DNA of 8,697 nucleotides from assembly GCA_023489025.1 (NCBI GenBank), contig JAMDCN010000100.1, positions 1 through 8,697 on the forward strand, read 5' to 3'. Shown piece after piece: positions 1 through 6,502 of this stretch; position 1 is the stretch's first letter; each line of letters starts with the position of its first letter. Made by a program: the position numbers and the translations under genes. Source of the stretch: Deltaproteobacteria bacterium (GTDB lineage Bacteria > Desulfobacterota_E > Deferrimicrobia > Deferrimicrobiales > Deferrimicrobiaceae). The notes below the pieces were generated by a model, which saw only the letters and a program-made list of their open reading frames with translations, ran no database searches and was not told where the DNA came from.

Positions 1-206
1 CCGATCGCCATCCCGACGATTCCCGCCTCGGCCAGCGGCGTGTCGACCACCCGCTCCGGGCCGAACCGCGCCCACAGCCCTTCCGTCGCGCGGAAGACGC
101 CGCCGCTCTTCCCGATGTCCTCTCCCAGAAGGACGACCCGGGGGTCGCGCTCCATCTCGTAGCCCAGCGCGTCGCGAATCGCCTGGACCAGCGTCATCGT
201 CGCCAC
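1..206 (-). CDS. 2-oxo acid dehydrogenase E1 component, beta subunit (N-terminal part, cut by window edge)
   Basis: Only the first 68 codons are present; the gene continues past the left edge. The E1 beta subunit pairs with E1 alpha in a thiamine-diphosphate-dependent alpha2beta2 enzyme that decarboxylates a 2-oxo acid and passes the acyl group to the lipoyl E2 subunit in the cytoplasm. Seen here: a helical start with [11 protein letters not shown], then [19 protein letters not shown], the [14 protein letters not shown] stretch and GMAI. The GED and LAEAGI glutamates are the conserved ones of the family, and GGVFR...GL...TPL.E.GIVG is closer to branched-chain 2-oxoacid dehydrogenase beta subunits than to a random transketolase. 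The GTG at 206 is preferred because GAGAGG lies 7 bases upstream; an ATG three codons in (197) is the alternative. It starts 4 bases after the E1 alpha stop, so the two are co-transcribed and probably translationally coupled. Confidence 0.93.
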   Translation of the reverse strand, partial: MATMTLVQAIRDALGYEMERDPRVVLLGEDIGKSGGVFRATEGLWARFGPERVVDTPLAEAGIVGMAI

Positions 207-210
207 GGGG

Positions 211-1287
211 TCACCTCTCGACAAACTCCCGGGTCCATTCCCGCTGCTCTTCCAGGTGCCAGGGCATTTCCGCGTAAACGTCCTCGACCAGGCTTTCGGG
301 AGGAACCGGCGGGGCGGACTCGCACGCCGCAACGGCCCGCCGCACCTCTTCCCGCGCCTCCTCCTCCGCCGCCTTTCCGGCGGCTTCGTCGAGAAGGCCG
401 AGCCGCGCAAGATGCGCGGCGAACCGCCGGACCGGGTCCTTCTCCCCCCAGGCGCGGACCTCTTCTTCGGAGCGGTAACGCGTCGGATCGTCGGAAGTCG
501 AGTGCGCCCCCATCCGGTACGTCACCGCCTCGACGAGCGTCGGCCCCCTCCCCTCGCGGGCCCGCTCGAGGGCGCGGCGGGTAACGGTGTAGACGGCCAG
601 GATGTCGTTTCCGTCCACGCGGACGCCGGGGATCCCGTAAGCCGCGGCCTTCACCGCAACGGATCCCGCCGCCGTCTGCCGCGAGAAGGGGAGGGAGATG
701 GCGTACTGGTTGTTGCTGCAGAAGAACACGTTCGGCGTCCGGAAGACGCCCGCGGAATTCATCGCCGCGTGGAACTCCCCCGTGGAGCTGCCGCCGTCCC
801 CGAAATACCCGATGACCGCCACCTTCTCCCCGCCCAGCATGGCGGCGTAGGCGACCCCCACCGCCTGGGGGAGCTGGGTGGCGACGGGAGAGGACACCGA
901 GACCACGCGCCCCGACCGGTCGCACCAGGGGTTGGGCATCTGCCTGCCTTTCGTCGCGTCCGCGGAATTGCCGAAGAGCTGTCCGACGAGAGCGGAAAGG
1001 GGGTATCCGTGCATGAGGGCCGCCCCCTGGTCCCGGTAGGAGGGGAACATCCAGTCGCCCTTCCTCAGGGCGAACCCGGATCCGATCTCCGCCGCCTCCT
1101 GCCCGGCGGCGCCGATATAGAAGCCGATCCGCCCCGCCCGCTGGAGATGCTGCGCTTTCTCGTCCAGCGCCCTCAGGAAAACCATTTTTTTGAATAGAAA
1201 AAGGAGGGTTTCCCCGTCGAACCCGGGGTCCAGGTCCGGGTCGACGGACCCGTCTCCGCGAAGCGCCACCAACAACGGCAGTTCCAT
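211..1287 (-). CDS. Branched-chain-type 2-oxo acid dehydrogenase E1 component, alpha subunit
   Basis: 358 residues, normal for the family. It is the TPP-binding subunit that decarboxylates 2-oxo acids such as those from valine, leucine and isoleucine. Seen in the sequence: [14 protein letters not shown] near residues 52-65; SYRDQGA at 83-89; KGRQMP at 113-118; [13 protein letters not shown] at 132-144; the TPP motif, with GDG at 163-165 followed 26 residues later by NN at 192-193; and [17 protein letters not shown] at 257-273, containing the loop histidine H262. The SSPxATQxPQAVG and HSTSDD segments are typical of branched-chain (BCKDH) alpha subunits; pyruvate dehydrogenase remains possible. 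Start: the frame is open to 1392, but the ATG at 1287 has GGAGG 5 bases upstream. A GTG at 1356 would overlap the small ORF stop (GTGA), yet the codons between them are AT-rich at third positions, unlike the gene body. Confidence 0.94.
   Translation of the reverse strand: MELPLLVALRGDGSVDPDLDPGFDGETLLFLFKKMVFLRALDEKAQHLQRAGRIGFYIGAAGQEAAEIGSGFALRKGDWMFPSYRDQGAALMHGYPLSALVGQLFGNSADATKGRQMPNPWCDRSGRVVSVSSPVATQLPQAVGVAYAAMLGGEKVAVIGYFGDGGSSTGEFHAAMNSAGVFRTPNVFFCSNNQYAISLPFSRQTAAGSVAVKAAAYGIPGVRVDGNDILAVYTVTRRALERAREGRGPTLVEAVTYRMGAHSTSDDPTRYRSEEEVRAWGEKDPVRRFAAHLARLGLLDEAAGKAAEEEAREEVRRAVAACESAPPVPPESLVEDVYAEMPWHLEEQREWTREFVER
214..219 (-). promoter_or_regulatory. Ribosome binding site of E1 beta
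   Basis: GAGAGG sits inside the last codons of the E1 alpha gene, 7 bases before the GTG at 206 and 16 bases before the ATG at 197. Its spacing supports the GTG start. Confidence 0.6.
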
Positions 1288-1292
1288 GCCGG

Positions 1293-1297
1293 CCTCC
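1293..1297 (-). promoter_or_regulatory. Ribosome binding site that fixes the E1 alpha start
   Basis: A GGAGG lies 5 bases upstream of the ATG at 1287. No comparably placed site supports the longer readings starting at 1356 or 1392. Confidence 0.6.
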
Positions 1298-1352
1298 GTT
1301 CCTGGAATCGTACGCGCCTCTTCTTCTCCGATGAATCTTCCCGCGGGAGGAT

Positions 1353-1508
1353 TCACCCGCCCTCTTCCTCCACGGTCACCTTCCCGCGGCACGCCTTCTT
1401 CTGCGCCGCCTTTTTCGGGTCCGGGATCACCCGGACCGGCTTCGGCATGATGCCCCGCTCCTTGACCTTGGGAAGGGGAATGACGATCTTCTTTTTCGCC
1501 CGCGGCAC
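1353..1508 (-). CDS. Small basic protein of unknown function
   Basis: A short ORF of 51 codons if started at the GTG at 1508, or 31 codons from the ATG at 1448, which has AAGGAG 9 bases upstream. The product is not recognised. It is lysine-rich and proline-rich in the middle (KKKIVIPLPKVKERG, then PKPVRVIPDPKKA), has one cysteine in KKACRGKV and ends with an acidic VEEEGG. Evidence that it is real: almost every third codon position is G or C across the frame, while the overlapping tail of the racemase-like gene uses AGA, AGG, CGA and TCA codons and looks like its shadow. Its TGA lies between that gene and E1 alpha in the same direction. The GTG start has only poorly spaced purines upstream (GAAAGGG directly adjacent, GGGGGAAG about 13 bases away), so the exact N-terminus is uncertain. 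It could also be a displaced C-terminal extension of the upstream gene. Confidence 0.5.
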   Translation of the reverse strand: MPRAKKKIVIPLPKVKERGIMPKPVRVIPDPKKAAQKKACRGKVTVEEEGG

Positions 1509-2701
1509 CCCTTTCGGCTCACTTCCCCCCGGATCACGTCCTTTGCGCGGAGATCCCCTATTTGCGCCTCCGTGTACCCGATCCCCGCGAGGATTTCCTC
1601 GTCGTGCTCCCCCAGCCGGGGAGAACGGCGGGGGGTCGCCTCCTCCGCCCCGGCGGCCTTGATCGGCAGTCCCAGCTGCCGCTCTTTCCCCCCCAGGGGA
1701 GATTCCACCTCGATCACCATCCGCCGCGCCTGCGCGTTGGGGTGCGAAAGCGCCTCGGACAGGGAGAGAACGGGGGAGAGGCAGACGTCGTGCTCCCGGA
1801 AGAACCGCACCCACTCGTCCCGGCCCTTCGCCGCGAAGACCTTTCCCAGCTCGGCCCGCGTGCGCTCCGCCTCCTCGCCGTCGGCGTACTGGCGGCTTAG
1901 CAGGTCCTCCCGGCCCAGCGCACGGGTCATCCTCTCCCAGAACCAGGCCTCCAGGGGACCGATGCTCACGTACCCTCCATCGGCGCACTTGTACGTGTTA
2001 TAGCAAGGATATTTTCCGGTAAGGGGCATGTTTCCGCGTTTCGGGGAAACGCCCTCCGAAAAATATTCCGCCGCGTTGAACGCATGCATGGCCATCGCCC
2101 CGTCGGTCATCGAAATGTCCAGCCACGTCCCCTTTCCGGAAGACTGCCGGCCAAGGAGCGCCATCAGGATCCCCGAGAGCGCCATCATGGCCCCGCCGAA
2201 AAGGTCGCCGATCTGGACCGGGGGCGCGACGGGAGGTGAATCCCGGTGGCCGCACAGCCCCAGGATCCCCGCATAGGAGGTGTAATTGATGTCATGCCCG
2301 GCAATGTCGCGCATCGGGCCGGTCTGCCCGTAGCCGGAGATCGAGCAGTACACCAAGCGGGGGTTTTCCGCCGAGAGGGTCGCGTAGTCCGCGCCGATCC
2401 GCGCGGCGACGCCGGGCCGGAACCCTTCCACGACGACGTCGGCGCCGGCGGCAAGCTTCCGGAAGGCCTCCCGCCCTTCCCCCGACTTGAGGTTGAGCGT
2501 GAGGCTGCGCTTCCCCCGGTTCAGGTACCGGTCGGCCGGCGAGGTCCCCGGCTCCCCCGCCGAGAAGGGGTTCCGGACGCGCGGGTTGGGCTCGTCCACC
2601 TTGATCACGTCCGCCCCGTGGTCGGCCATCATCATCGTGCAGAAGGGCCCCGGAAGCTGCAGCGACAGGTCCAGTACGCGGATCCCCGAAAGCGTCAACA
2701 T
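1427..2701 (-). CDS. Alpha-methylacyl-CoA racemase-like family III (CaiB/BaiF) CoA-transferase
   Basis: 424 codons as read. Family III enzymes either move CoA between acids or, in the racemase branch, invert the alpha-methyl centre of 2-methylacyl-CoA esters. The racemase reading is favoured by GHDINY (H136), the GDLFGG segment (D166) and GPLEAWFW (E251), plus R101 in VAARIGAD. The spacing of these four residues matches the R91/H126/D156/E241 set described for the mycobacterial racemase MCR, shifted by ten. Other family marks are VLDLS, GPFCTMMMADHGADVIKVE-like DVIKVDEP, NRGKRSL, EGFRPG and SGYGQTGP. Start: ATG at 2701 with GGGGAGG 8 bases upstream. Homology appears to end near residue 390 (DLRAKDVI); the last 34 residues are arginine/serine-rich and look like an out-of-frame reading of the small ORF. 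Removing one G from the G6 run at 1525-1530 would end the protein with RGK and a TGA at 1519-1521, giving 393 residues, a usual family length. Confidence 0.88.
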   Translation of the reverse strand: MLTLSGIRVLDLSLQLPGPFCTMMMADHGADVIKVDEPNPRVRNPFSAGEPGTSPADRYLNRGKRSLTLNLKSGEGREAFRKLAAGADVVVEGFRPGVAARIGADYATLSAENPRLVYCSISGYGQTGPMRDIAGHDINYTSYAGILGLCGHRDSPPVAPPVQIGDLFGGAMMALSGILMALLGRQSSGKGTWLDISMTDGAMAMHAFNAAEYFSEGVSPKRGNMPLTGKYPCYNTYKCADGGYVSIGPLEAWFWERMTRALGREDLLSRQYADGEEAERTRAELGKVFAAKGRDEWVRFFREHDVCLSPVLSLSEALSHPNAQARRMVIEVESPLGGKERQLGLPIKAAGAEEATPRRSPRLGEHDEEILAGIGYTEAQIGDLRAKDVIRGEVSRKGCRGRKRRSSFPFPRSRSGASCRSRSG

Positions 2702-2748
2702 CCCTTGCGCCTCCCCGACGGCGATTCTTGTGCTATCGTATTCAACGT
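2702..2748. promoter_or_regulatory. Divergent intergenic region between the racemase-like gene and lpxH
   Basis: These 47 bases separate two start codons that face away from each other, so promoters for both directions should lie here or inside the neighbouring genes. On the minus strand the ribosome binding site GGGGAGG is clear. On the plus strand there is no clear ribosome binding site before the ATG at 2749; a weak extended -10-like TGCTATCGT (2731-2739) without a recognisable -35 is the only hint. Confidence 0.3.
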
Positions 2749-3519
2749 ATGGAAAAGGGGTTCCCGATCTCCCCGGAGCGCGCGGTCTTCCTGTCCGACG
2801 CCCATCTGAACCAGGACGACATCCATTCCCGCAATTTCGTCGCCCTCGCCGAAAAGGCCGCCGCCGAACACGTCGCCCTGTTCCTGCTGGGCGACGTGTT
2901 CGACCTGTGGTTCGGCAGTCCCGGCCTCACCTTCGGGTTCCAGAAGCCGGTCGTCTCGCGCCTGCGGGAACTGCGCCGCGGAGGACTACGTTTATATTAT
3001 GTGGAGGGGAACCGGGATTTCTATCTGAAAAAGTACCACGAAGGGCAAACGTTCGACTCGGTGGCCGAGGTGGAGATGAGAGCGGCCGTCGGGGGGAAGC
3101 GGCTCTACCTTTCCCACGGGGACACGGTCAACCGCGCCGACATCGCCTACCGGTTCTGGAAGGCCATCTCGAAGAACCGCCTCGCCTTCGGGGCCGTCTC
3201 CGTGCTCCCCTCCTCGGTCGTCCTTCCGCTCGCCGACCGGTTGGAGAGGAAGCTCAAGCGGACCAACCGCCGCTTCCGGGGATCGTTCCCGGAAAAGGAC
3301 TGCCGGGAGTTCGCGTTGCGGCGGTTCGCGGCGGGCGTGGATTTCGTGATCCTCGGCCATTTCCATTCCGAGCGGTTGCTCCGGTTCGCCCAGGGGCAGG
3401 CGACCAAGGTGCTGGCGGTGCTCCCTTCGTGGAGGGAGGAGTGGCGGTACTTCTTCCTGACGGCGGAGGGGGAGTTCGGATTCCGCGCTTTCCGGCCCGA
3501 CGTGCCGCTCCTTCCGTAA
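2749..3519 (+). CDS. lpxH: UDP-2,3-diacylglucosamine hydrolase-like metallophosphoesterase (LpxH type)
   Basis: 256 residues, close to the usual 240 for LpxH, a peripheral inner-membrane enzyme that cleaves the pyrophosphate of UDP-2,3-diacylglucosamine to give lipid X in lipid A synthesis. Calcineurin-like metal-binding motifs are all present and in order: SDAHL (D17, H19), LGDVFDLWFG (D49), EGNRDF (N88), LSHGDTVNRAD (H123) and LGHFHS (H204, H206). LGDVFDLW and GDTVNRADIAYRFW are characteristic of the LpxH group rather than of general phosphoesterases. Between H123 and H204 is a basic, partly hydrophobic helical insert (KAISKNRLAFG to RKLKRTNRRFRG), which fits the membrane and lipid-binding cap of this family. 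The ATG at 2749 is chosen because it begins a few residues before the first strand; a TTG at 2728 in frame is possible. It is the only plus-strand host gene in the window and stands apart from the catabolic operon. Confidence 0.85.
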   Translation: MEKGFPISPERAVFLSDAHLNQDDIHSRNFVALAEKAAAEHVALFLLGDVFDLWFGSPGLTFGFQKPVVSRLRELRRGGLRLYYVEGNRDFYLKKYHEGQTFDSVAEVEMRAAVGGKRLYLSHGDTVNRADIAYRFWKAISKNRLAFGAVSVLPSSVVLPLADRLERKLKRTNRRFRGSFPEKDCREFALRRFAAGVDFVILGHFHSERLLRFAQGQATKVLAVLPSWREEWRYFFLTAEGEFGFRAFRPDVPLLP

Positions 3520-3531
3520 AAAAACAACTCG

Positions 3532-5019
3532 TCAGAGATCTCCGCCCTCCCAGTCATCCCACGCTCCTTGACCGTAGATCATGATCCCAGGGGCGCCTCC
3601 GGAGGATATTCGGTTGTTGGAGTCGGTGCGCGAACAGACCGAGTTGCCGTTCCGGTAGAGCGTCAGCACGTTTCCTGAAATGCCGAGCTTGAATGTGTCG
3701 GTCTGTGCGAAGGAGCCGGGACAGTCGGCTCCTACCTGCTCATAGGTCCAGCCTGAGCCGTAGACGACATAAATACCGGCGGTGGAGGAGTTGTAAAGGG
3801 TCGCAAAGTAGCCGTTCCAGGCACTCCCGTTAAGGGAAGATCGAACGGCCGGTCCGCCGACCTCGGCAGCCGAGACGGAAGAAACGAGCTTGGCCTGGGA
3901 ATACTGGTTGCCGGTGTAGGACTCGCTGTTCCGGTGGGAATAGGCGTTGTTTGTTGCGGCGGACGATACCACCCGGTTGCTGCTGAGATTGACTCTGGTC
4001 CCCTCGTTGTCCGGAGAAGTCCAACTCCCGGCAAGGGGTGTCTCGTTCGGACGATTGAAATTGTCCGTCACCGAAAGACCCGGCGCCGGGTTCACCGTCA
4101 TAGAGAACTGCTTATCAGACGTATTGTTATTGTTGTCCGTGACGCGCACGGTGAAGTTGCCGGCGCCTGCAGTTGTTGGAGTGCCGCTGATCTGACCCGT
4201 ATTCTGGTTAAGCGAGAGCCCCGCGGGAAGACTCCCCGTCACGATGGACCAAGCATAGGGGGGCGTCCCGCCGGACGCGGCGAGAGTCTGATTATATGCC
4301 GAACCGACGACCCCGTCCGGGAGGGGCGAGGACGTGGTAATCGATAGACCAATACAGTTACAGCACGCGTTCGAGCCGGGGCTTACCGTCGTTCCGTATT
4401 CCGCAGGCAAATTATTGTCCCCCGAATTCAACTGGAGATACAAATCCACGTATTGCCCATACCATGGGGAGATGTCCGGGAAATAATTCGTGACGGCAAC
4501 CCAACTATTGGAGGAGGCAGAGGGATCGGGGGTCTCCGTATAGGTCGTATCGATGCGAAAACGGACTTTCGTGGTATAGATCGTATCGTTGCAGGCTTTC
4601 CGTAAATATCCGCCGATGGGTAATCTCTTCGGCAGTTGAGAAGAGATATATATCCTCGCCATGACAACTTCACTCCAGGTATTATCATTTCCTCCGGATC
4701 CTTTTATGGAGAAATGTTGCAACCCGCCCCAGGATCCGAGAGCCATCCATGCCGACCCGGTATGATAGTCGTACGTGTTATCCGTCGTATTGAAGATCAG
4801 CAGACCTTGCGCGGGATTGGCAATTGCATCGCGTTGCGCCGCGGTGAGCCGGGGGGGCAGGAAACCGCTTGTCGTGGAGCTTACGTCGATCGCCGCCGAT
4901 GCTGCGGGGGTCGCCGTCCCCACTCCGATTTTTCCGTTGACGATGAGATCGCCGTTGCCTGCATTTATATTCCCTGCGAATAACAGGAAACCGCTCAGCA
5001 CGACAATCAACTTCTTCAT
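3532..5019 (-). CDS. Exported multidomain surface protein (tail-fibre-like, Ig-like and concanavalin-like domains)
   Basis: 495 residues from the ATG at 5019, which has GGAAGGGGGGG ending 4 bases upstream. The ATG at 5061, reached directly after the upstream stop (TAAATG), would put 14 extra residues before the signal peptide and is less likely. Residues 1-20 form a signal peptide ([16 protein letters not shown], then NINA). Residues 21-92 resemble the neck module of tail fibres and Bacteroidetes-style surface proteins ([46 protein letters not shown]). Residues 95-225 are unrecognised and end with a cysteine cluster ACCNC (219-222). Residues 228-311 are an Ig-like putative domain of the He_PIG type ([41 protein letters not shown]). 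Residues 316-495 begin [15 protein letters not shown] and look like a concanavalin/LamG-like beta sandwich, often carbohydrate-binding. Probably secreted or attached to the cell surface; substrate unknown. Confidence 0.8.
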   Translation of the reverse strand: MKKLIVVLSGFLLFAGNINAGNGDLIVNGKIGVGTATPAASAAIDVSSTTSGFLPPRLTAAQRDAIANPAQGLLIFNTTDNTYDYHTGSAWMALGSWGGLQHFSIKGSGGNDNTWSEVVMARIYISSQLPKRLPIGGYLRKACNDTIYTTKVRFRIDTTYTETPDPSASSNSWVAVTNYFPDISPWYGQYVDLYLQLNSGDNNLPAEYGTTVSPGSNACCNCIGLSITTSSPLPDGVVGSAYNQTLAASGGTPPYAWSIVTGSLPAGLSLNQNTGQISGTPTTAGAGNFTVRVTDNNNNTSDKQFSMTVNPAPGLSVTDNFNRPNETPLAGSWTSPDNEGTRVNLSSNRVVSSAATNNAYSHRNSESYTGNQYSQAKLVSSVSAAEVGGPAVRSSLNGSAWNGYFATLYNSSTAGIYVVYGSGWTYEQVGADCPGSFAQTDTFKLGISGNVLTLYRNGNSVCSRTDSNNRISSGGAPGIMIYGQGAWDDWEGGDL

Positions 5020-5061
5020 GAATCCCCCCCTTCCTTTGCTCATCGAATTCAGATGGTCCAT

Positions 5062-5793
5062 TTATTTTTCCAGAATGAAATTCTTTATCGTGGCGGTCCC
5101 ATCGCCGACCGTAATCGATCCATAAAGCGTCGTGCTCCCCGCAAAGCCGGAAAAGTCCCAGTTATAACCGCCGTCTAAAGTGACCGAAATGTTCCGATTC
5201 ATGTTTATGCTTTCCGCAAGACTTTCGCCTTTGCATTGGATCACGCCGCCATCCGCCGCGTCATCGTACGCCGCCTGTATCGTGGGGTAATAAACGGGGT
5301 CGGGACCGCTGATCCTGTGCATGGCATCGGGAAGGACATGGATATAGTTGCTCCTCGTCTTTTGGTTCGAGCCGCCGGCGTTGGACACCGTGAGCATAAC
5401 CGTGTACCGCTTTTCACGATTGCCGATGTTGACGTAGGTGTGAACCGGACTTTGCAGATTGCTGGTGGCGCCGTCCCCGAAATCCCATTGCCATGAATCA
5501 GGGTTCCGGGCGGATTGATCGATGAAAGCGACCGCCAGCGGATCGATGCCATGGACGGGAGAAGCGGTGAAATCCGCCACCGGTGGCTTGACTGATCTTT
5601 TCTCAAGCCGGTTCCCCACATTGTCGTAGGAATATCTGATTATCGTGCCATCGGGGTATTGAACCTGTTCCAAACGATTCAATTCATCATAAAGGTAGTT
5701 CAGGCTATCAGCGTGGGAGTATGATGCCGTAATTAAAAACAGGAGAATAAAACCTGTATATATAACCAATCTATTGTTTGTTTTTAATGGCAT
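5062..5793 (-). CDS. Exported YD-repeat / PKD / beta-helix-like protein
   Basis: 243 residues from the ATG at 5793, chosen because GGGGGA lies 7 bases upstream and it begins exactly at a signal peptide; the ATG at 5829 has no such site. Residues 1-28 are the signal peptide, with a hydrophobic stretch RLVIYTGFILLFLITASYS and a likely cut after SHA. Residues 31-66 are two YD repeats of the RHS type (YLYDELNRLEQVQYPDG and YSYDNVGNRLEKR). Residues 72-153 are a PKD domain (PVADFTASP, WQWDFGDGATS, SPVHTY, TVMLTVSNAGG). Residues 158-243 (YYPTIQAAYDDAADGG, ISVTLDGGYNWDF, GSITVGDGTATIKNFILE) resemble the repeat-like right-handed beta-helix tails seen in Geobacter surface proteins. It probably starts the transcript that continues into the 495-residue surface protein. 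No enzymatic residues are recognisable; an adhesive or structural surface role is inferred. Confidence 0.78.
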   Translation of the reverse strand: MPLKTNNRLVIYTGFILLFLITASYSHADSLNYLYDELNRLEQVQYPDGTIIRYSYDNVGNRLEKRSVKPPVADFTASPVHGIDPLAVAFIDQSARNPDSWQWDFGDGATSNLQSPVHTYVNIGNREKRYTVMLTVSNAGGSNQKTRSNYIHVLPDAMHRISGPDPVYYPTIQAAYDDAADGGVIQCKGESLAESINMNRNISVTLDGGYNWDFSGFAGSTTLYGSITVGDGTATIKNFILEK

Positions 5794-5840
5794 CCAAATA
5801 TCCCCCAACAATGAATAATAATTTTTCATAATGAATTAAA

Positions 5841-5972
5841 TCAGATTTCGATAATATGCATGTACCTCCCCGACCCATGGTTGTAGTACCTGAAGTAGTT
5901 CTGGTGCAACACTGTCTCGGCGTCGAAGTATTGTTCTGGAACAATATCAGGAAACAAATTACTGCCTTTATG
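5841..5972 (-). pseudogene. Decayed fragment of an RHS-associated core
   Basis: An open stretch without a credible start codon lies between a stop at 5973-5975 and a TGA at 5841-5843. Codons 5939 down to 5859 read PEQYFDAET, VLHQNYFRYYN and GSGRYM. This aligns without gaps to the core of the intact rhs gene in this window (PGQYYDQES, GLHQNYFRDYD, MGRYI at about 7850-7927), with 16 of 27 residues identical by eye. After GRYM the usual EPDPIG sequence is lost and the frame ends in HIIEI. It is too short and startless to be a working gene and is read as a remnant of a second RHS cassette. Confidence 0.7.
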
Positions 5973-6168
5973 TTAATTTTTTGTTAACAAAAGGAATCCA
6001 GCATATCGTTAATATCAGAATCCCCAGAATCAAATATTTTTCCCAAAACATTCCGACGTTACTATCATCTCTAAAAAGGTATTGCGCCATTGTGATAGCA
6101 ACAAATGTTAGCGAAGCCAAGACGACGCTTGCGAATATTACTTTTAAATATCTAATAAAAATGTTCAT
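5968..6168 (-). CDS. Small two-helix membrane protein, candidate RHS immunity protein
   Basis: 66 residues from the ATG at 6168; a TTG at 6174 would add two. Two hydrophobic segments are visible, roughly residues 8-27 (VIFASVVLASLTFVAITMAQ) and 45-61 (LILGILILTICWIPFV), joined by a short charged loop LFRDDSNVGMFWEK; the C-terminus is basic (NKKLT). It begins 9 bases after the stop codon of the rhs reading frame (6178), with no strong ribosome binding site, which points to translational coupling with rhs. In RHS and other polymorphic toxin systems the gene directly downstream of the variable tip usually encodes the cognate immunity protein, and membrane immunity proteins often protect against toxins acting at the membrane. 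The function here is inferred from position only; no family is recognised. Base composition is clearly AT-richer than in the metabolic genes. Confidence 0.65.
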   Translation of the reverse strand: MNIFIRYLKVIFASVVLASLTFVAITMAQYLFRDDSNVGMFWEKYLILGILILTICWIPFVNKKLT

Positions 6169-6177
6169 ATCCAAAGT

Positions 6178-6443
6178 TTACTTTGAACATTCATCGCATG
6201 GTTCCACGCGCCCTTGTGTGACTGTTGAGGAACCAGCAGCAAAGGATGCACTGAAATCAAACCCTTTAATTATTCCAAAACCAACTTCGGCATAAGCATC
6301 TCCAAGTAATAAAAAAGCAGTGTAACCAATCCCTTTGCCACCTGTAACTCTACTTGGGAGAATTGCTCCTGCTGACACTATTGTAAACGTTCCGTTGAAA
6401 ACCCAAGGATTCGGGGTTGATTCAAAATTGTGAAAGGTGACAC
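6178..6443 (-). pseudogene. 3' part of the interrupted rhs gene (end of the C-terminal tip)
   Basis: These are the last 87 codons and the TAA stop (6178-6180) of the rhs gene, cut off from the rest by the IS630 element. The frame reads VTFHNF, STPNPWVFNGTFTIVSAG, GGKGIGYTAFLLLGDAYA, GFGIIKGFDFSASFAAG and ends RVEPCDECSK. It is glycine/alanine-rich with alternating polar and nonpolar residues, suggesting beta strands, and has two cysteines at the end. It joins in frame to the fragment at 7583-8697 once the element and one TA are removed. It has no start of its own; the long open frame running up to 6699 begins inside the transposon and is not a gene. Confidence 0.85.
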
Positions 6444-6445
6444 TA
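6444..6445. repeat. TA target-site duplication, left copy
   Basis: TA directly outside the left inverted repeat; the matching copy is at 7583-7584. IS630/Tc1/mariner elements duplicate TA on insertion. Confidence 0.85.
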
Positions 6446-6457
6446 GTGTAGTGTCCC
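6446..6457 (+). repeat. Left terminal inverted repeat of the IS630 element
   Basis: GTGTAGTGTCCC, matching 11 of 12 bases with the right end. The next bases (AGTAATA) do not pair with the right end. Confidence 0.88.
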
Positions 6458-6502
6458 AGTAATATATTTACAACGCCGCCCCATCGTGATAGACTCCGGG
6501 GC

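Noticed and set aside
194..1197. Long ORFs on both strands overlapping E1 alpha
   Set aside because: Arginine/proline/glycine-rich translations without motifs; they are shadows of a GC-rich gene in other frames.
3517..3560. Possible bidirectional terminator between the convergent lpxH and surface-protein genes
   Set aside because: There is a run of A residues after the lpxH stop and a short GAGATCTC palindrome, but no stable stem followed by a T-run in either direction.
2487..3584. 365-codon plus-strand ORF overlapping lpxH and the racemase-like gene
   Set aside because: Its translation is arginine/proline-rich and featureless, while the overlapping lpxH frame has every catalytic motif.
5981..5990. 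Perfect 10-base palindrome TTGTTAACAA
   Set aside because: It lies inside the coding end of the small membrane gene in AT-rich DNA, where such a short palindrome is expected by chance; no operator context.
5981..6295. 104-codon plus-strand ORF opposite the small membrane gene
   Set aside because: No ribosome binding site, no recognisable domain, and it runs antisense across the rhs end and the immunity-like gene.
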